Below are positions 45,401 through 54,525 of a DNA stretch of 64,000 bases, piece by piece. Position 1 is the first letter of the stretch. Each line of letters begins with the position of its first letter. Location of the stretch: assembly GCA_028279365.1 (NCBI GenBank), contig JANQNX010000009.1, positions 1 to 64,000 of the forward strand, given 5' to 3'. The DNA is from Gammaproteobacteria bacterium (GTDB lineage: Bacteria; Pseudomonadota; Gammaproteobacteria; Eutrophobiales; Eutrophobiaceae). The position numbers and the translations under genes were made by a program. The notes beneath the pieces were generated by a model that was given only the letters and a program-made list of their open reading frames with translations, made no database searches and was not told where the DNA came from.

Positions 45401-46423
45401 ATGGAAATAAAAACAGCTATTAACCAGGTCATCGCCGGTCAAAACTTAAGCCGCGACGATATGCACAGCGTGATGAAAACTATCATGCAAGGTGATGCAA
45501 CTGCCGCGCAAATTGGTGGTTTGTTGGTAGCATTACGCTTAAAAGGTGAAAGCGTTGATGAAATCACCGCCGCGGCTCAGGTGATGCGTGAACTGGCCGA
45601 GCCGGTGAGGGTCGATACCACCAATCTTGTGGATACCTGCGGTACGGGTGGTGATGGTGCAAACACATTTAATATCTCGACGACCTCTGCTTTTGTCGTA
45701 GCCGCCAGCGGTGCTAATGTTGCCAAGCATGGTAACCGTTCTGTTTCCAGTAAATCCGGTAGTGCCGATGTATTGGAAGCAGCGGGCATCAACCTGGAAT
45801 TAACGCCAGAGCAGGTTGTAAGCTGTATCGAAACGGTTGGTATTGGATTCATGTTTGCGCCCATGCACCACAGCGCCATGAAACATGCGATTGGCCCACG
45901 CCGAGAACTCGGTGTAAGGACATTGTTTAATGTATTGGGCCCATTAACCAATCCCGCCAGCGCACCGAATCAGGTGATTGGTGTATTCAGTAATGACTGG
46001 CTAGATCCTCTAGCCGAAGCATTAAAAACTCTCGGTAGTGAACACGTATTAGTGGTGCATGCAGAAGATGGCATGGACGAAATCAGCATTGCCACAAAGA
46101 CCAATATTACTGAACTTAAAAATGGGACAATTGATCATTACACAATTACCCCGGATGACTTCGGCATGCAGACCGCATCAATTGAATCACTGGCGGTGAA
46201 TGATGTCGAACAAAGTCTGGAGATGATGCGAGCCGTGTTAAGCAATACCGCAGAACCAGTAGCCAAAAACATTGTGGCACTAAATGCCGGCGCAGCAATT
46301 TATGCGGCAAACATCACTGAGTCTATTCGTGATGGAGTCAACAAGGCCTTGGAACTGATTGAGTCCGGCCAGGCGCAACAAAAACTTGAACAATTAATTA
46401 CGCACAGCCAATCGTTTAATTAA
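45401..46423 (+). CDS. trpD: Anthranilate phosphoribosyltransferase
   Basis: Second step of tryptophan synthesis, joining anthranilate to PRPP. The 340-residue protein has the PRPP-binding [32 protein letters not shown] and the late GPLTNPA and EDGMDEIS segments. It is not fused to TrpG. The trpC ATG follows one base after its stop. Confidence 0.97.
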   Translation: MEIKTAINQVIAGQNLSRDDMHSVMKTIMQGDATAAQIGGLLVALRLKGESVDEITAAAQVMRELAEPVRVDTTNLVDTCGTGGDGANTFNISTTSAFVVAASGANVAKHGNRSVSSKSGSADVLEAAGINLELTPEQVVSCIETVGIGFMFAPMHHSAMKHAIGPRRELGVRTLFNVLGPLTNPASAPNQVIGVFSNDWLDPLAEALKTLGSEHVLVVHAEDGMDEISIATKTNITELKNGTIDHYTITPDDFGMQTASIESLAVNDVEQSLEMMRAVLSNTAEPVAKNIVALNAGAAIYAANITESIRDGVNKALELIESGQAQQKLEQLITHSQSFN

Positions 46424-46424
46424 C

Positions 46425-47228
46425 ATGACGTTAGAAAATACACCCGATATTTTAAAAAACATACTTAACTACAAAGCGGAGTATGTTGATCATTGCAAAC
46501 GCAATGTGTCTGCTGAAGACATCAAACATATGGCGAGCGATGCTGAGCCTGGCAGAGGTTTTACCTATCATATCAAGTACGCCATAGAAAACGGCAAACC
46601 GGCCGTCATTGCTGAAATTAAAAAGGCCTCACCCAGCCGTGGCATAATTCGTGAAGATTTCAAACCCGATGCGATTGCAGCGAGTTATACTGAGGCTGGC
46701 GCCTGCTGTCTCTCAGTACTAACCGACATAGAATATTTCAAAGGCAGTGATGATTACCTGAAACAGGCGCGCGCAGCTTGCACATTACCGATCTTGCGCA
46801 AGGACTTCATGATTGATCCTTATCAAATCTATGAAGCCAAGGCGATTGGCGCCGATTGTATTTTAATCATTGTCTCGGCCTTATCTGATATGCAAATGCA
46901 GGATTTGATCGGTGTCGCTTATGAGATCGGTCTTGATGTGTTGATCGAGGTGCATAATCGTGAAGAGCTGGAGCGCGGGCTGGTACAGCGAACACCGCTG
47001 ATTGGTATCAATAATAGAAACCTACATACCTTCGAGACCTCTCTCGATACAACCCTGGGCTTATTAACCGATGTGTTTCACGATCGTACGGTTGTCACTG
47101 AAAGCGGAATTCATACTGAAGACGACGTCAAACTCATGCGCAAAAATAATGTTAACGCCTTCCTGGTAGGCGAGGCGTTCATGAAAGCAGAAGATCCCGG
47201 TTCAGAATTAAAGAAACTATTTTTTTAA
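46425..47228 (+). CDS. trpC: Indole-3-glycerol phosphate synthase
   Basis: Ring-closing enzyme of tryptophan synthesis, 267 residues, monofunctional (no TrpF domain). Motifs: AEIKKASPSRG, LRKDFMIDPYQIYEA, IGINNRNLHTFE and ESGIHTEDDV. It is the last trp gene in the window. trpF, trpB and trpA are not here. Confidence 0.97.
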   Translation: MTLENTPDILKNILNYKAEYVDHCKRNVSAEDIKHMASDAEPGRGFTYHIKYAIENGKPAVIAEIKKASPSRGIIREDFKPDAIAASYTEAGACCLSVLTDIEYFKGSDDYLKQARAACTLPILRKDFMIDPYQIYEAKAIGADCILIIVSALSDMQMQDLIGVAYEIGLDVLIEVHNREELERGLVQRTPLIGINNRNLHTFETSLDTTLGLLTDVFHDRTVVTESGIHTEDDVKLMRKNNVNAFLVGEAFMKAEDPGSELKKLFF

Positions 47229-47270
47229 ATCCATATTGAAACAACATCAATCGATTTACAGGAGTGTATT

Positions 47271-48140
47271 ATGTTGAAGCAAAACCTTATTGCACTGTTC
47301 ATATTAGTATTTTCAACGACAGCATTTGCGGCACCTTCTGCCGTTGAACAAATCTGGCAATTGGAAGGCTTAAAAAACCCTGAGTCGGTGGTATACGATA
47401 AAAAACGTAACCGTCTCTATATATCCAATGTCGACGGTGGTTCCATGGATCTGGATGGTAAAGGTTCAATCAGCATCGTATCGTTGGATGGTAAAATGCT
47501 CAACCCCGAATGGGTCACCGGTTTAAATGCGCCTAAAGGTCTGGCCTTATCAAATGATAAACTTTATGTCGCAGACGTAGATACATTAGTTGTCATCAAT
47601 GTTGAGTCCGCTGCGATTGAAAATAAATACAAGGTCGATGATGCCAAGTTCCTAAACGATGTCGCTGCCGATCCTAACGGTAATATTTATGTCTCTGATA
47701 TGATGTTAAATCGTATTCATCGATTACAAGGCAGTGAGTTTACTATCTGGCTTGAAGGCGAGGCACTGGAAAGCCCAAATGGCCTTCACTTTGAAGAAGA
47801 TGACATCATGTTAGGCAGCTGGGGCAAAATGACCGATGGATTTGCAACTGCAGTCCCGGGACACTTAAAACGCATCTCACTTAAAGATAAGGAAATTTCT
47901 TCCGTCGGCGATGGTAGTCCGGTCGGTAACCTTGATGGGTTAGAAGGGACAGAAGACACCGGTTTTTATGTCACCGACTGGTTTAATGGCAAGCTGTTTC
48001 ACATATCCAGAAAAGGCGTTGTCACAGAGTTACTCGATTTAAATCAGGGCAGTGCCGATCTCGAATTCATCGAAGAACAAAATCTGCTCCTGATTCCCAT
48101 GATGAAAGATAATGTATTGAATGCTTACCAAATAAAATAA
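47271..48140 (+). CDS. Periplasmic SMP-30/NHL-like beta-propeller protein
   Basis: A 289-residue protein with a signal peptide ending TTAFAAP (about 20). The body is a six-bladed propeller of the SMP-30/gluconolactonase/LRE type, with repeated strands such as LYISNVDGG, LYVADVDTLVV, IYVSDMMLNRIHRL and GFYVTDWFNGKLF. A Ca-dependent lactonase or a binding role is possible, and no substrate can be named. A CAGGAGTG ribosome-binding site precedes the ATG. Confidence 0.8.
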   Translation: MLKQNLIALFILVFSTTAFAAPSAVEQIWQLEGLKNPESVVYDKKRNRLYISNVDGGSMDLDGKGSISIVSLDGKMLNPEWVTGLNAPKGLALSNDKLYVADVDTLVVINVESAAIENKYKVDDAKFLNDVAADPNGNIYVSDMMLNRIHRLQGSEFTIWLEGEALESPNGLHFEEDDIMLGSWGKMTDGFATAVPGHLKRISLKDKEISSVGDGSPVGNLDGLEGTEDTGFYVTDWFNGKLFHISRKGVVTELLDLNQGSADLEFIEEQNLLLIPMMKDNVLNAYQIK

Positions 48141-48143
48141 TGC

Positions 48144-48440
48144 ATGGCGATTCAATGCAATGTTGAAGAATTAAAACCGACTGGTATTACCTGTCCAGCG
48201 TGTCGTAAAGGCACGCTGGAACCTGCCCGCGGCCGCTTTGGCCCGTTGTATAAATGCTCAGCAACAGGTTGTCGTAACTATGTTGAAACCCGCCCTACCG
48301 GTAAGAAATGTCGTTATGAACGAGACGGTAAAAAATGCGGCGCATTGATGGTGGAAGGCACGAAAACCATACCCGATCGCTGTAGCGACAAAACCTGCCC
48401 TAACCGAAACCCGCACAAACTTAATAAAGCAAAAAAATAG
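48144..48440 (+). CDS. Small topoisomerase-type zinc-ribbon protein
   Basis: A 98-residue basic protein with two four-cysteine modules: TCPACRKGT with KCSATGCRNY (residues ~17-45), and KKCRYERDGKKCGAL with RCSDKTCPNR (~54-88). The first resembles the C-terminal zinc ribbons of type IA topoisomerases (GPLYKCSATGCRNY), but no topoisomerase domain is nearby. It probably binds nucleic acid. It begins 3 bp after the propeller gene. Confidence 0.75.
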   Translation: MAIQCNVEELKPTGITCPACRKGTLEPARGRFGPLYKCSATGCRNYVETRPTGKKCRYERDGKKCGALMVEGTKTIPDRCSDKTCPNRNPHKLNKAKK

Positions 48441-48499
48441 TTCCTCACTTCCGCTTGTGTCATACTCAATTACCTTGGGTCGAGATTGGATAAGTATCG

Positions 48500-49801
48500 A
48501 TGTGGGATATAACACAACTGGAAGCCTATTTTGATCAACTGTTAAAAACCACAGTGGCATGGTCGACCAGTCCAAGCTTCTATGCGCAGTGTGGCCTTGT
48601 CTTATTCTCGCTGGTATTTGCCTTTACGCTTGCACAATTCTTAAAAAAGAGTGTGCCTATTTTTCGGGATCAACCGAAACAAGGTAACCTGTATGGTTTC
48701 AGAAGAAACATCTTTCTCGCCAGCGATCTGCTGTTTCCACTATTTAATATCGTCTTTCTGGGTATTGCCGTTGAGGTAAGTACCGAATTTATCGAACACA
48801 GTTGGCTGGTGCGTATCTCTCAAAGTCTGGCCGTGGTGTTTATGCTGTATTCGGTGATCAACCGGATTATCCGTAATCAATTAGTACGACGTATTGTCAC
48901 CTGGATTGCAATACCTATCGCATTACTGGAAGTATTCGGCTGGCTGGATGATGTCACGACCTATCTCGATTCGATTGATATTCAAATTGGTAACATCCGT
49001 ATTTCGGCTTATGGTATCGCTCGCGTCATCATATTTGGCTTCGTTTTATTCTGGCTAGGCCGCGTCTCCAATCAAATCGGCCAACAGGTCATTCGTAACC
49101 AGGAAGACCTGGATGTCGGCACGCGTGAAGTGTTTGCCAAATTATTCCAGGTCACACTCACGGTTGTTATTTTTATCCTGTTATTGCAGGTAATGGGAAT
49201 CAACTTGACGGCGCTGGCTGTATTCGGCGGTGCCTTGGGTGTCGGACTTGGCTTTGGCCTACAAGCCATCGCGTCGAACTTTATTTCCGGCATTATTATC
49301 CTGTTAGATCGGTCGATTACTGTCGGCGATCACATTGAGCTAGAAGACGGACGCAGCGGTGTAATTCGCGAATTAAAAATGCGATCTACGACCTTGGAGA
49401 CCTATGACGGCAAAGACATCATGGTGCCAAATGAACAATTTATTACTTCCAATTTTGTTAACTGGACACATAAAAATTTAAAACAACGCTATGCCATTAA
49501 TTTCCAAATAGCGTATGACACCGACCTGCATAAATTATTCGATATCCTGCGTGAAGTGGTCGCCAGCCACCCGCAGGTATTAAGTGGTGATGATATCCCC
49601 ATTGAAGAACGACCCGATGCCGAGATTGCCGGCTTCGGTGATTCCGGCGTCGATATCCTGGTTGAGTTCTGGATGGAAGGCATAGATGATGGCAAGAACC
49701 GCGTTGGTGCCGATTTATTATTAATGATTTGGGATGCGTTAAAAGAAAATAATATGGAAATACCCTATCCAAGACGCGAAGTCACTTTGCTAAATCAATA
49801 A
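48500..49801 (+). CDS. MscS-family mechanosensitive channel
   Basis: A 433-residue small-conductance channel with about five N-terminal membrane helices (25-45, 75-95, 108-125, 130-145, 170-190). The pore region lies at 215-265 (LTALAVFGGALGVGLGFGLQ, then IASNFISGIIILLDRSI). The C-terminal beta and alpha/beta domains follow. It relieves osmotic downshock and has more N-terminal helices than E. coli MscS. Confidence 0.93.
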   Translation: MWDITQLEAYFDQLLKTTVAWSTSPSFYAQCGLVLFSLVFAFTLAQFLKKSVPIFRDQPKQGNLYGFRRNIFLASDLLFPLFNIVFLGIAVEVSTEFIEHSWLVRISQSLAVVFMLYSVINRIIRNQLVRRIVTWIAIPIALLEVFGWLDDVTTYLDSIDIQIGNIRISAYGIARVIIFGFVLFWLGRVSNQIGQQVIRNQEDLDVGTREVFAKLFQVTLTVVIFILLLQVMGINLTALAVFGGALGVGLGFGLQAIASNFISGIIILLDRSITVGDHIELEDGRSGVIRELKMRSTTLETYDGKDIMVPNEQFITSNFVNWTHKNLKQRYAINFQIAYDTDLHKLFDILREVVASHPQVLSGDDIPIEERPDAEIAGFGDSGVDILVEFWMEGIDDGKNRVGADLLLMIWDALKENNMEIPYPRREVTLLNQ

Positions 49802-49832
49802 ACAATAGAAGAGAAATAAATCTGAATATGAA

Positions 49833-50249
49833 ATGCAAATAACTGATACCAGTCGGGAGATATTTAGATCAAGTCTTGAACGTTGCCAACAAGACTCAAA
49901 GTTTATTGGGCTTTTTTATCATAAATTTGTCATTTCGAACCCGTTAGTACGTGAGAAATTCAAACATACCAACATGGATAATCAAAAGATGATGTTGCAT
50001 GCTTCAATGAATCTCATCATGTTAGCGACCCAACAAAACGAAACAGCATCGATCTATCTCGACCAGATTGCCAAACGGCATTCCAAACTGGATCTGGATA
50101 TCCCAAAAGAGTTATACCAACTATGGTTAACGACGCTGCTGGAAACCGTTAAGGAAACCGACCCCGACTATAATGAGGAAGTTAAGCAAGCGTGGCAGGC
50201 GATAATGCAATTCGGTATTGACTACATGCAGACAAGATATGCGAATTAA
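49833..50249 (+). CDS. Single-domain globin
   Basis: A 138-residue globin. The predicted helix pattern runs from REIFRSSLERC through FYHKFVISNPLVREKF and ASMNLIMLA. The proximal histidine is probably H83 in DQIAKRHSKLDLDIP, and a C-terminal G/H helix pair (LWLTTLLETVKETDP, VKQAWQAIMQFGIDYM) follows. It resembles the globin modules of bacterial globin-coupled sensors but has no output domain. An oxygen- or NO-binding role is likely. Its stop overlaps the convergent Cys-rich gene by 4 bp. Confidence 0.8.
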   Translation: MQITDTSREIFRSSLERCQQDSKFIGLFYHKFVISNPLVREKFKHTNMDNQKMMLHASMNLIMLATQQNETASIYLDQIAKRHSKLDLDIPKELYQLWLTTLLETVKETDPDYNEEVKQAWQAIMQFGIDYMQTRYAN

Positions 50250-50413
50250 GTCTTGATGCCTGACTCTCGTTTGATACGTTCTATTTTTTCCCGCCAGCGT
50301 TTTAACGCGCGTTCATAACAAACAAATACACAGTTTTCGCAATTCCTCCCGCAGCATTCAGACTCATGGGGTTCAACCGGTGTGGGCGGAAACTTGTACG
50401 CATCGGCACGCAT
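50246..50413 (-). CDS. 55-residue Cys-rich protein (oxidoreductase-like domain)
   Basis: A short gene on the minus strand, MRADAYKFPPTPVEPHESE then CCGRNCENCVFVCYERAL, ending KRESGIKT. It has the PP-x-P segment and the CC-x3-C-x2-C motif of the small oxidoreductase-like domain (PF09791 type, as remembered), plus a further Cys four residues later. It starts 2 bp after the VOC gene stop, so it is the last gene of that operon. The cysteines suggest metal or Fe-S binding. Confidence 0.78.
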   Translation of the reverse strand: MRADAYKFPPTPVEPHESECCGRNCENCVFVCYERALKRWREKIERIKRESGIKT

Positions 50414-50415
50414 GC

Positions 50416-50841
50416 TTATCCCGTCGAAAACAGCATGCTCATGTCGCGGAAAGATTTAAACTCCAGTGCATTGCCACTGGGATCCTGAATAAAACAGGTT
50501 GCCTGCTCACCCGGTTGACCTTCAAAACGAATCGTCGGCTTAATCAAAAATTCAATATCAGCATTATTTAAGCTATCGACTAACTGATTCCAGACGTCCC
50601 ATTCCAGTATTAAACCCAAATGTCTGACTGGTACCGATTCACTATCAACCTGATTGGTTTTAGCCAGGCCGGTCGCTTCCGGTTTCACATGAGCAGAGAC
50701 CTGGTGGCCGAAAAAATTAAAATCAATCCAAAGCGTATCCTCACGACCAACTTCACAACCGAGTATGTCCTGATAAAAATGTCGCGTGGTATTGATGTCG
50801 TTGACCGGTATCGCCAGATGAAAAGGGGGTAATGGTTTCAT
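50416..50841 (-). CDS. VOC-family (glyoxalase/bleomycin-resistance-like) protein
   Basis: A 141-residue vicinal oxygen chelate protein with two beta-alpha-beta-beta-beta modules: FHLAIPVNDINTTRHFYQDI at the start, VRHLGLILEW in the middle and CFIQDPSGNALEFKSFRD near the end. Candidate metal ligands are H9 or so, H74 or so and the Glu of NALEFK. It could be a lyase, dioxygenase or isomerase. It is 2 bp after the aldolase gene. Confidence 0.88.
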   Translation of the reverse strand: MKPLPPFHLAIPVNDINTTRHFYQDILGCEVGREDTLWIDFNFFGHQVSAHVKPEATGLAKTNQVDSESVPVRHLGLILEWDVWNQLVDSLNNADIEFLIKPTIRFEGQPGEQATCFIQDPSGNALEFKSFRDMSMLFSTG

Positions 50842-50843
50842 GT

Positions 50844-51500
50844 TTATTTTAGGCGATGCTGCTTGCCATAGGTTTTAAACTTTTCCAGGTTAACCTGCAT
50901 CTCTACGTCGTCCAGTAATACCGGTTCACCGGTTTGCAAACAAATACTGTATTGCCTGGCTAGTGACTCCACTTCATGTGCCAATGCATACGCATCGTCA
51001 ACGTTATCACCAGTTGCTATCTGTCCATGGTTTGCCATTAAACAGGCGCGCTTATCGGCCAAGGCATTGACAACATTCTCCGACAGCGTATCGGTACCAA
51101 AGGTGGCATAGTCAGCACAGTCGATACTGTTACCCCCGGCTATCGCAACCATATAATGAAATGCCGGAATAGACTGTCGGCGACAGGCAAGCGCCGTTGC
51201 ATAAGTGGAATGTGTGTGCACGATGGCATGAATATCATTACGCGTTTTGTATATCGCCGCATGAAACGGCCACTCGGTCGACGGCTGCCATTCACCGGAT
51301 AACACCTTGCCTTCAAGATCACAGTAAATCAGATCAAGCGGCTTTAATTCTGAATAGGCCAAACCGCTGGGCGTAATCACAAAACCGTTATCATGACGCG
51401 CACTGATATTACCCGACTTACCTACGCTAATACCGCTCGCGTTAAAATCTTTGGCAACATCGATAATTGCTTCGCATAGTTCTGTCGATATCATGCCCAT
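50844..51500 (-). CDS. Class II aldolase/adducin family protein
   Basis: A 218-residue zinc-dependent aldolase-fold protein. Motifs: GKSGNISARHDNGFVITPSG, the Glu in STEWPFHAAIY, the metal HTH in IVHTHSTYA and a later His in MANHGQIATG. It resembles L-fuculose-phosphate aldolase and methylthioribulose-phosphate dehydratase. The exact substrate cannot be told from sequence. It is 12 bp downstream of ychF. The second ATG (51494) is an alternative start. Confidence 0.88.
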   Translation of the reverse strand: MGMISTELCEAIIDVAKDFNASGISVGKSGNISARHDNGFVITPSGLAYSELKPLDLIYCDLEGKVLSGEWQPSTEWPFHAAIYKTRNDIHAIVHTHSTYATALACRRQSIPAFHYMVAIAGGNSIDCADYATFGTDTLSENVVNALADKRACLMANHGQIATGDNVDDAYALAHEVESLARQYSICLQTGEPVLLDDVEMQVNLEKFKTYGKQHRLK

Positions 51501-51512
51501 CTGTACTTAAGC

Positions 51513-52604
51513 CTAGACGTTAAAACGAAATAACACCACGTCTCCATTTTCAACGATGTATTCTTTACCCTCCGAACGCCACTTACCGGCATCCTTCGCA
51601 CCTTGTTCACCGTTGCAACTCATGTAATCATCAAACGCTGTGACCTCGGCGCGAATAAAACCACGTTCAAAGTCTGTATGGATCACACCGGCCGCCTTGG
51701 GCGCGGTCGCTCCGATAGGGATAGTCCAGGCCCGTACTTCTCTCGGCCCGGCAGTAAAATAGGTTTGCAGGCCTAATAGTTGATAACCAGCCCGAATGAT
51801 GCGATTCAAACCCGGTTCTTCCAGCCCTAAGGCTTCGAGGAATTCGAGTTTTTCTTCATCATCAAGTTGTGCAATCTCCGATTCAATTGCAGCACAAACC
51901 GGGATTACCTGTGCATCTTCATCTCTTAATAATGCTTGCAACTTCTCCAACCATGGATTGGAATCCATGCCATCTTCTTCCACATTAGCAATATAAAGCG
52001 TCGGCTTATCGGTGAGTAAATGTAGATTGGATATGGCTTCTCTATCATCATCAGATAAGGACAAGCTACGAATCGGCAGACCTTGATCCAGATGCGCCAT
52101 CAAGGTTTCCAAGCGCTCTTTTTCCTGCAACGCGGCCTTATCACCACTGCGCGTCATCTTGGTGACTTTTTGCAAAGCTTTATTCACGGTTTCCTGATCG
52201 GCGAGACAGAGTTCAGTATTGATCACTTCAATATCTGATATCGGATCGACCTTGCCCGCGACATGTACGATATTGTCATCATCAAAACATCGCACCACCT
52301 GCGCAATGGCATGCGTCTCACGAATATTGGCGAGAAACTGATTGCCTAGGCCTTCGCCTTTTGACGCGCCTTCAACCAGGCCAGCAATATCGACAAACTC
52401 CATATGCGCCGGAACAACATTCTCCGGTTGCACAAGATCGGCAAGCTGCTGCAACCTGGGATCCGGTACGGCAACGACACCGACATGGGGATCAATCGTA
52501 CAAAACGGATAGTTGGCTGCATCGATGGCTGATTTGGTCAGCGCATTAAACAAGGTTGATTTACCAACATTGGGTAAACCGACGATTCCACATTTAAAAC
52601 CCAT
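51513..52604 (-). CDS. ychF: Ribosome-binding ATPase YchF
   Basis: OBG-family P-loop ATPase, 363 residues. G1 is [14 protein letters not shown]. The G4 motif is NVEE rather than NKxD, which gives YchF its ATP preference. A coiled coil lies at about 125-200, and the C-terminal TGS-like domain ends with [10 protein letters not shown]. In most gammaproteobacteria ychF follows pth directly. Here a plus-strand Rieske gene lies between them. Confidence 0.97.
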   Translation of the reverse strand: MGFKCGIVGLPNVGKSTLFNALTKSAIDAANYPFCTIDPHVGVVAVPDPRLQQLADLVQPENVVPAHMEFVDIAGLVEGASKGEGLGNQFLANIRETHAIAQVVRCFDDDNIVHVAGKVDPISDIEVINTELCLADQETVNKALQKVTKMTRSGDKAALQEKERLETLMAHLDQGLPIRSLSLSDDDREAISNLHLLTDKPTLYIANVEEDGMDSNPWLEKLQALLRDEDAQVIPVCAAIESEIAQLDDEEKLEFLEALGLEEPGLNRIIRAGYQLLGLQTYFTAGPREVRAWTIPIGATAPKAAGVIHTDFERGFIRAEVTAFDDYMSCNGEQGAKDAGKWRSEGKEYIVENGDVVLFRFNV

Positions 52605-52765
52605 AAGTTACTAAGTAAGATCGAGTGAATATTGATTGGATAACAGATGTAATAGCAACATTATAAATGGTTTCGATGTGGTTCCCTAGCAAATTACTTT
52701 TTGTCTTGAATTGTTCGGTAGTAGAAAAAGATCTGACTTCTGTTAATCAATGCACATATTTTATT

Positions 52766-52778
52766 TCGCATCATGCGA
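52766..52778. promoter_or_regulatory. Short palindrome upstream of the Rieske oxygenase gene
   Basis: TCGCATCATGCGA has perfect 5-bp arms around TCA, flanked by a partly symmetric TTTAT/ATAAA. It lies 54 bp before the ATG at 52832 and could be an operator. No binding family can be assigned. Confidence 0.3.
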
Positions 52779-52831
52779 TAAATCAGTTAGTGTATGGATT
52801 GTGAGCCTCTTTTATTAATGTCCTATCTATC

Positions 52832-53923
52832 ATGAGTAACGAATCAAACCTTGCTGAATGCCAGTTTAGCGAACAAAAACCGGCCGACATTCGAAAAACC
52901 AATATTGATCCTGATTTCTGGTACCCCATCAGTCAGGCCAAAAAACTAAAAAAGAATAAGCCGCTGGCGGTGAGGTTCGCCGGCGACCCAATCGTATTAG
53001 TACGAACCAACAGCAATCAGGTATTTGCGCTGGAAGACCGTTGCGCACATCGACAGGTGCCGTTATCGGTGGGTGAAGTGGAGGGTGAAACCCTTCGCTG
53101 CGGTTATCATTGTTGGACCTATGACAAGACCGGTAAATGTGTCAACGTACCTTATCTGGATAAGGAAAAGACTTTACCGACCGGCGTGCGCAGTTACCCA
53201 TGTAAAGAGGAATACGGACTGATCTTTATCTTTCCCGGCGACCCGGCTAAAGCTGATACTGTAGCGATGCCGGATATTCCAACCTGGCATCGTAACGATT
53301 ATAAAACCCGTTATCTGGATCGTGAGATCAAATGTCATTACAGCTTCATGCATGAAAACCTGATGGACATGAACCACCAGTTTTTACACCGTAAATTAAT
53401 GGGCATGATTCGCACCGTATTTCTGGACAAGAGCAAAGGTAGCAACTGGGTCGAGTGTAACTACACCTTTGCTCGCAAGGCAGGCAAGCAACATATTGGC
53501 GAAAAGTTGATACTGAGACGTAACTCTAAAGACACGACCAGGCTTGAAGCCAAAGATCGGGATCAAATGACGATTCGTACGCAATACCCGTATCAAACGC
53601 TGCAGTTTAAAGTTGGCGGCAGTAAAGAACCGGAGCTGGACCTATGGAATATCTATATCCCGGTCGATAAGGAACAGCGCGTAAACCACACTTTTGGCCT
53701 GATGATGTTTAAACGACCAGATAAAATGCCGTGGTTAATGGACATATTCTGGCCGGCGATCATCTGGTTTACCGAGAGTATCTTTGCTGAGGACCGTTGG
53801 ATAGTCGAACTGGAACAGGCAGCACATGATGCCCAGGGTGAAGACTGGAACCAGGAAATATTTCCGTTGATAAAAGACTTAAGACAGGTATTGGTGGAAA
53901 ACGGCGTTCAGCAGCAGAGCTAG
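52832..53923 (+). CDS. Rieske non-haem iron oxygenase
   Basis: A 363-residue oxygenase alpha subunit. The N-terminal Rieske cluster has CAHRQVPL and CGYHCWTYD (residues about 70-95). The C-terminal catalytic domain carries NLMDMNHQFLHRKLMG, with Asp and two His as likely mononuclear iron ligands. It resembles vanillate-demethylase or pheophorbide-oxygenase-type enzymes. The substrate is unknown. No dedicated reductase is adjacent. It lies alone on the plus strand between pth and ychF. Confidence 0.88.
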   Translation: MSNESNLAECQFSEQKPADIRKTNIDPDFWYPISQAKKLKKNKPLAVRFAGDPIVLVRTNSNQVFALEDRCAHRQVPLSVGEVEGETLRCGYHCWTYDKTGKCVNVPYLDKEKTLPTGVRSYPCKEEYGLIFIFPGDPAKADTVAMPDIPTWHRNDYKTRYLDREIKCHYSFMHENLMDMNHQFLHRKLMGMIRTVFLDKSKGSNWVECNYTFARKAGKQHIGEKLILRRNSKDTTRLEAKDRDQMTIRTQYPYQTLQFKVGGSKEPELDLWNIYIPVDKEQRVNHTFGLMMFKRPDKMPWLMDIFWPAIIWFTESIFAEDRWIVELEQAAHDAQGEDWNQEIFPLIKDLRQVLVENGVQQQS

Positions 53924-53927
53924 TCGC

Positions 53928-54509
53928 TTACTTTTTTTGATTAAACTGATTCATCAGTTTTTCGATCTCACCAGCAAACACCCAGTCGCGTTGTTCGATA
54001 ACGTCAACAATAGCATTGATGATCTTGTCTTCATCCTGTTTACTGGGTCGCCCAAGTACCGATGAAATCACACGGTCTTTGCTACCGGGGTGACCAACAC
54101 CGATTCGAAGCCGATTAAAATTGTTAGCGCCGGTCTTTTGAATAATATCTCTCAGGCCATTGTGTCCACCGTGGCCACCACCAATCTTGAAACGAATCGT
54201 ACCCGGTTCCAGGTCAATCTCGTCATGCACCACCAGTATTTGACTCAATTCTAACTTATAGAAATTTAACATCGCCTGCACTGCACTGCCGCTCTCGTTC
54301 ATAAAGGTTTGCGGTTTAGCCAGACGACAATCTGTGTTCGATTGTTGAAAGCGACACACCTCTGTCTGGAATTTTTTTTCTGTGTTAAACGCTAGCGATA
54401 AACGACCAGCTAACGCATCCAGAAACCAAAACCCGGCATTATGCCGGGTCATTTGGTACTCAGGTCCCGGATTACCAAGACCCACAATAAGCTTTACCTG
54501 ATTTGCCAT
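53928..54509 (-). CDS. pth: Peptidyl-tRNA hydrolase
   Basis: Releases peptides from prematurely dropped peptidyl-tRNAs. The 193-residue protein has IVGLGNPGPEYQMTRHNAGF with catalytic H23, PQTFMNESGSAV and DEIDLEPGTIRFK. It is 16 bp downstream of rplY, in the usual order. It converges with the Rieske oxygenase gene, with 4 bp between the stops. Confidence 0.97.
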   Translation of the reverse strand: MANQVKLIVGLGNPGPEYQMTRHNAGFWFLDALAGRLSLAFNTEKKFQTEVCRFQQSNTDCRLAKPQTFMNESGSAVQAMLNFYKLELSQILVVHDEIDLEPGTIRFKIGGGHGGHNGLRDIIQKTGANNFNRLRIGVGHPGSKDRVISSVLGRPSKQDEDKIINAIVDVIEQRDWVFAGEIEKLMNQFNQKK

Positions 54510-54525
54510 TACTGGCTAAAGCTGA

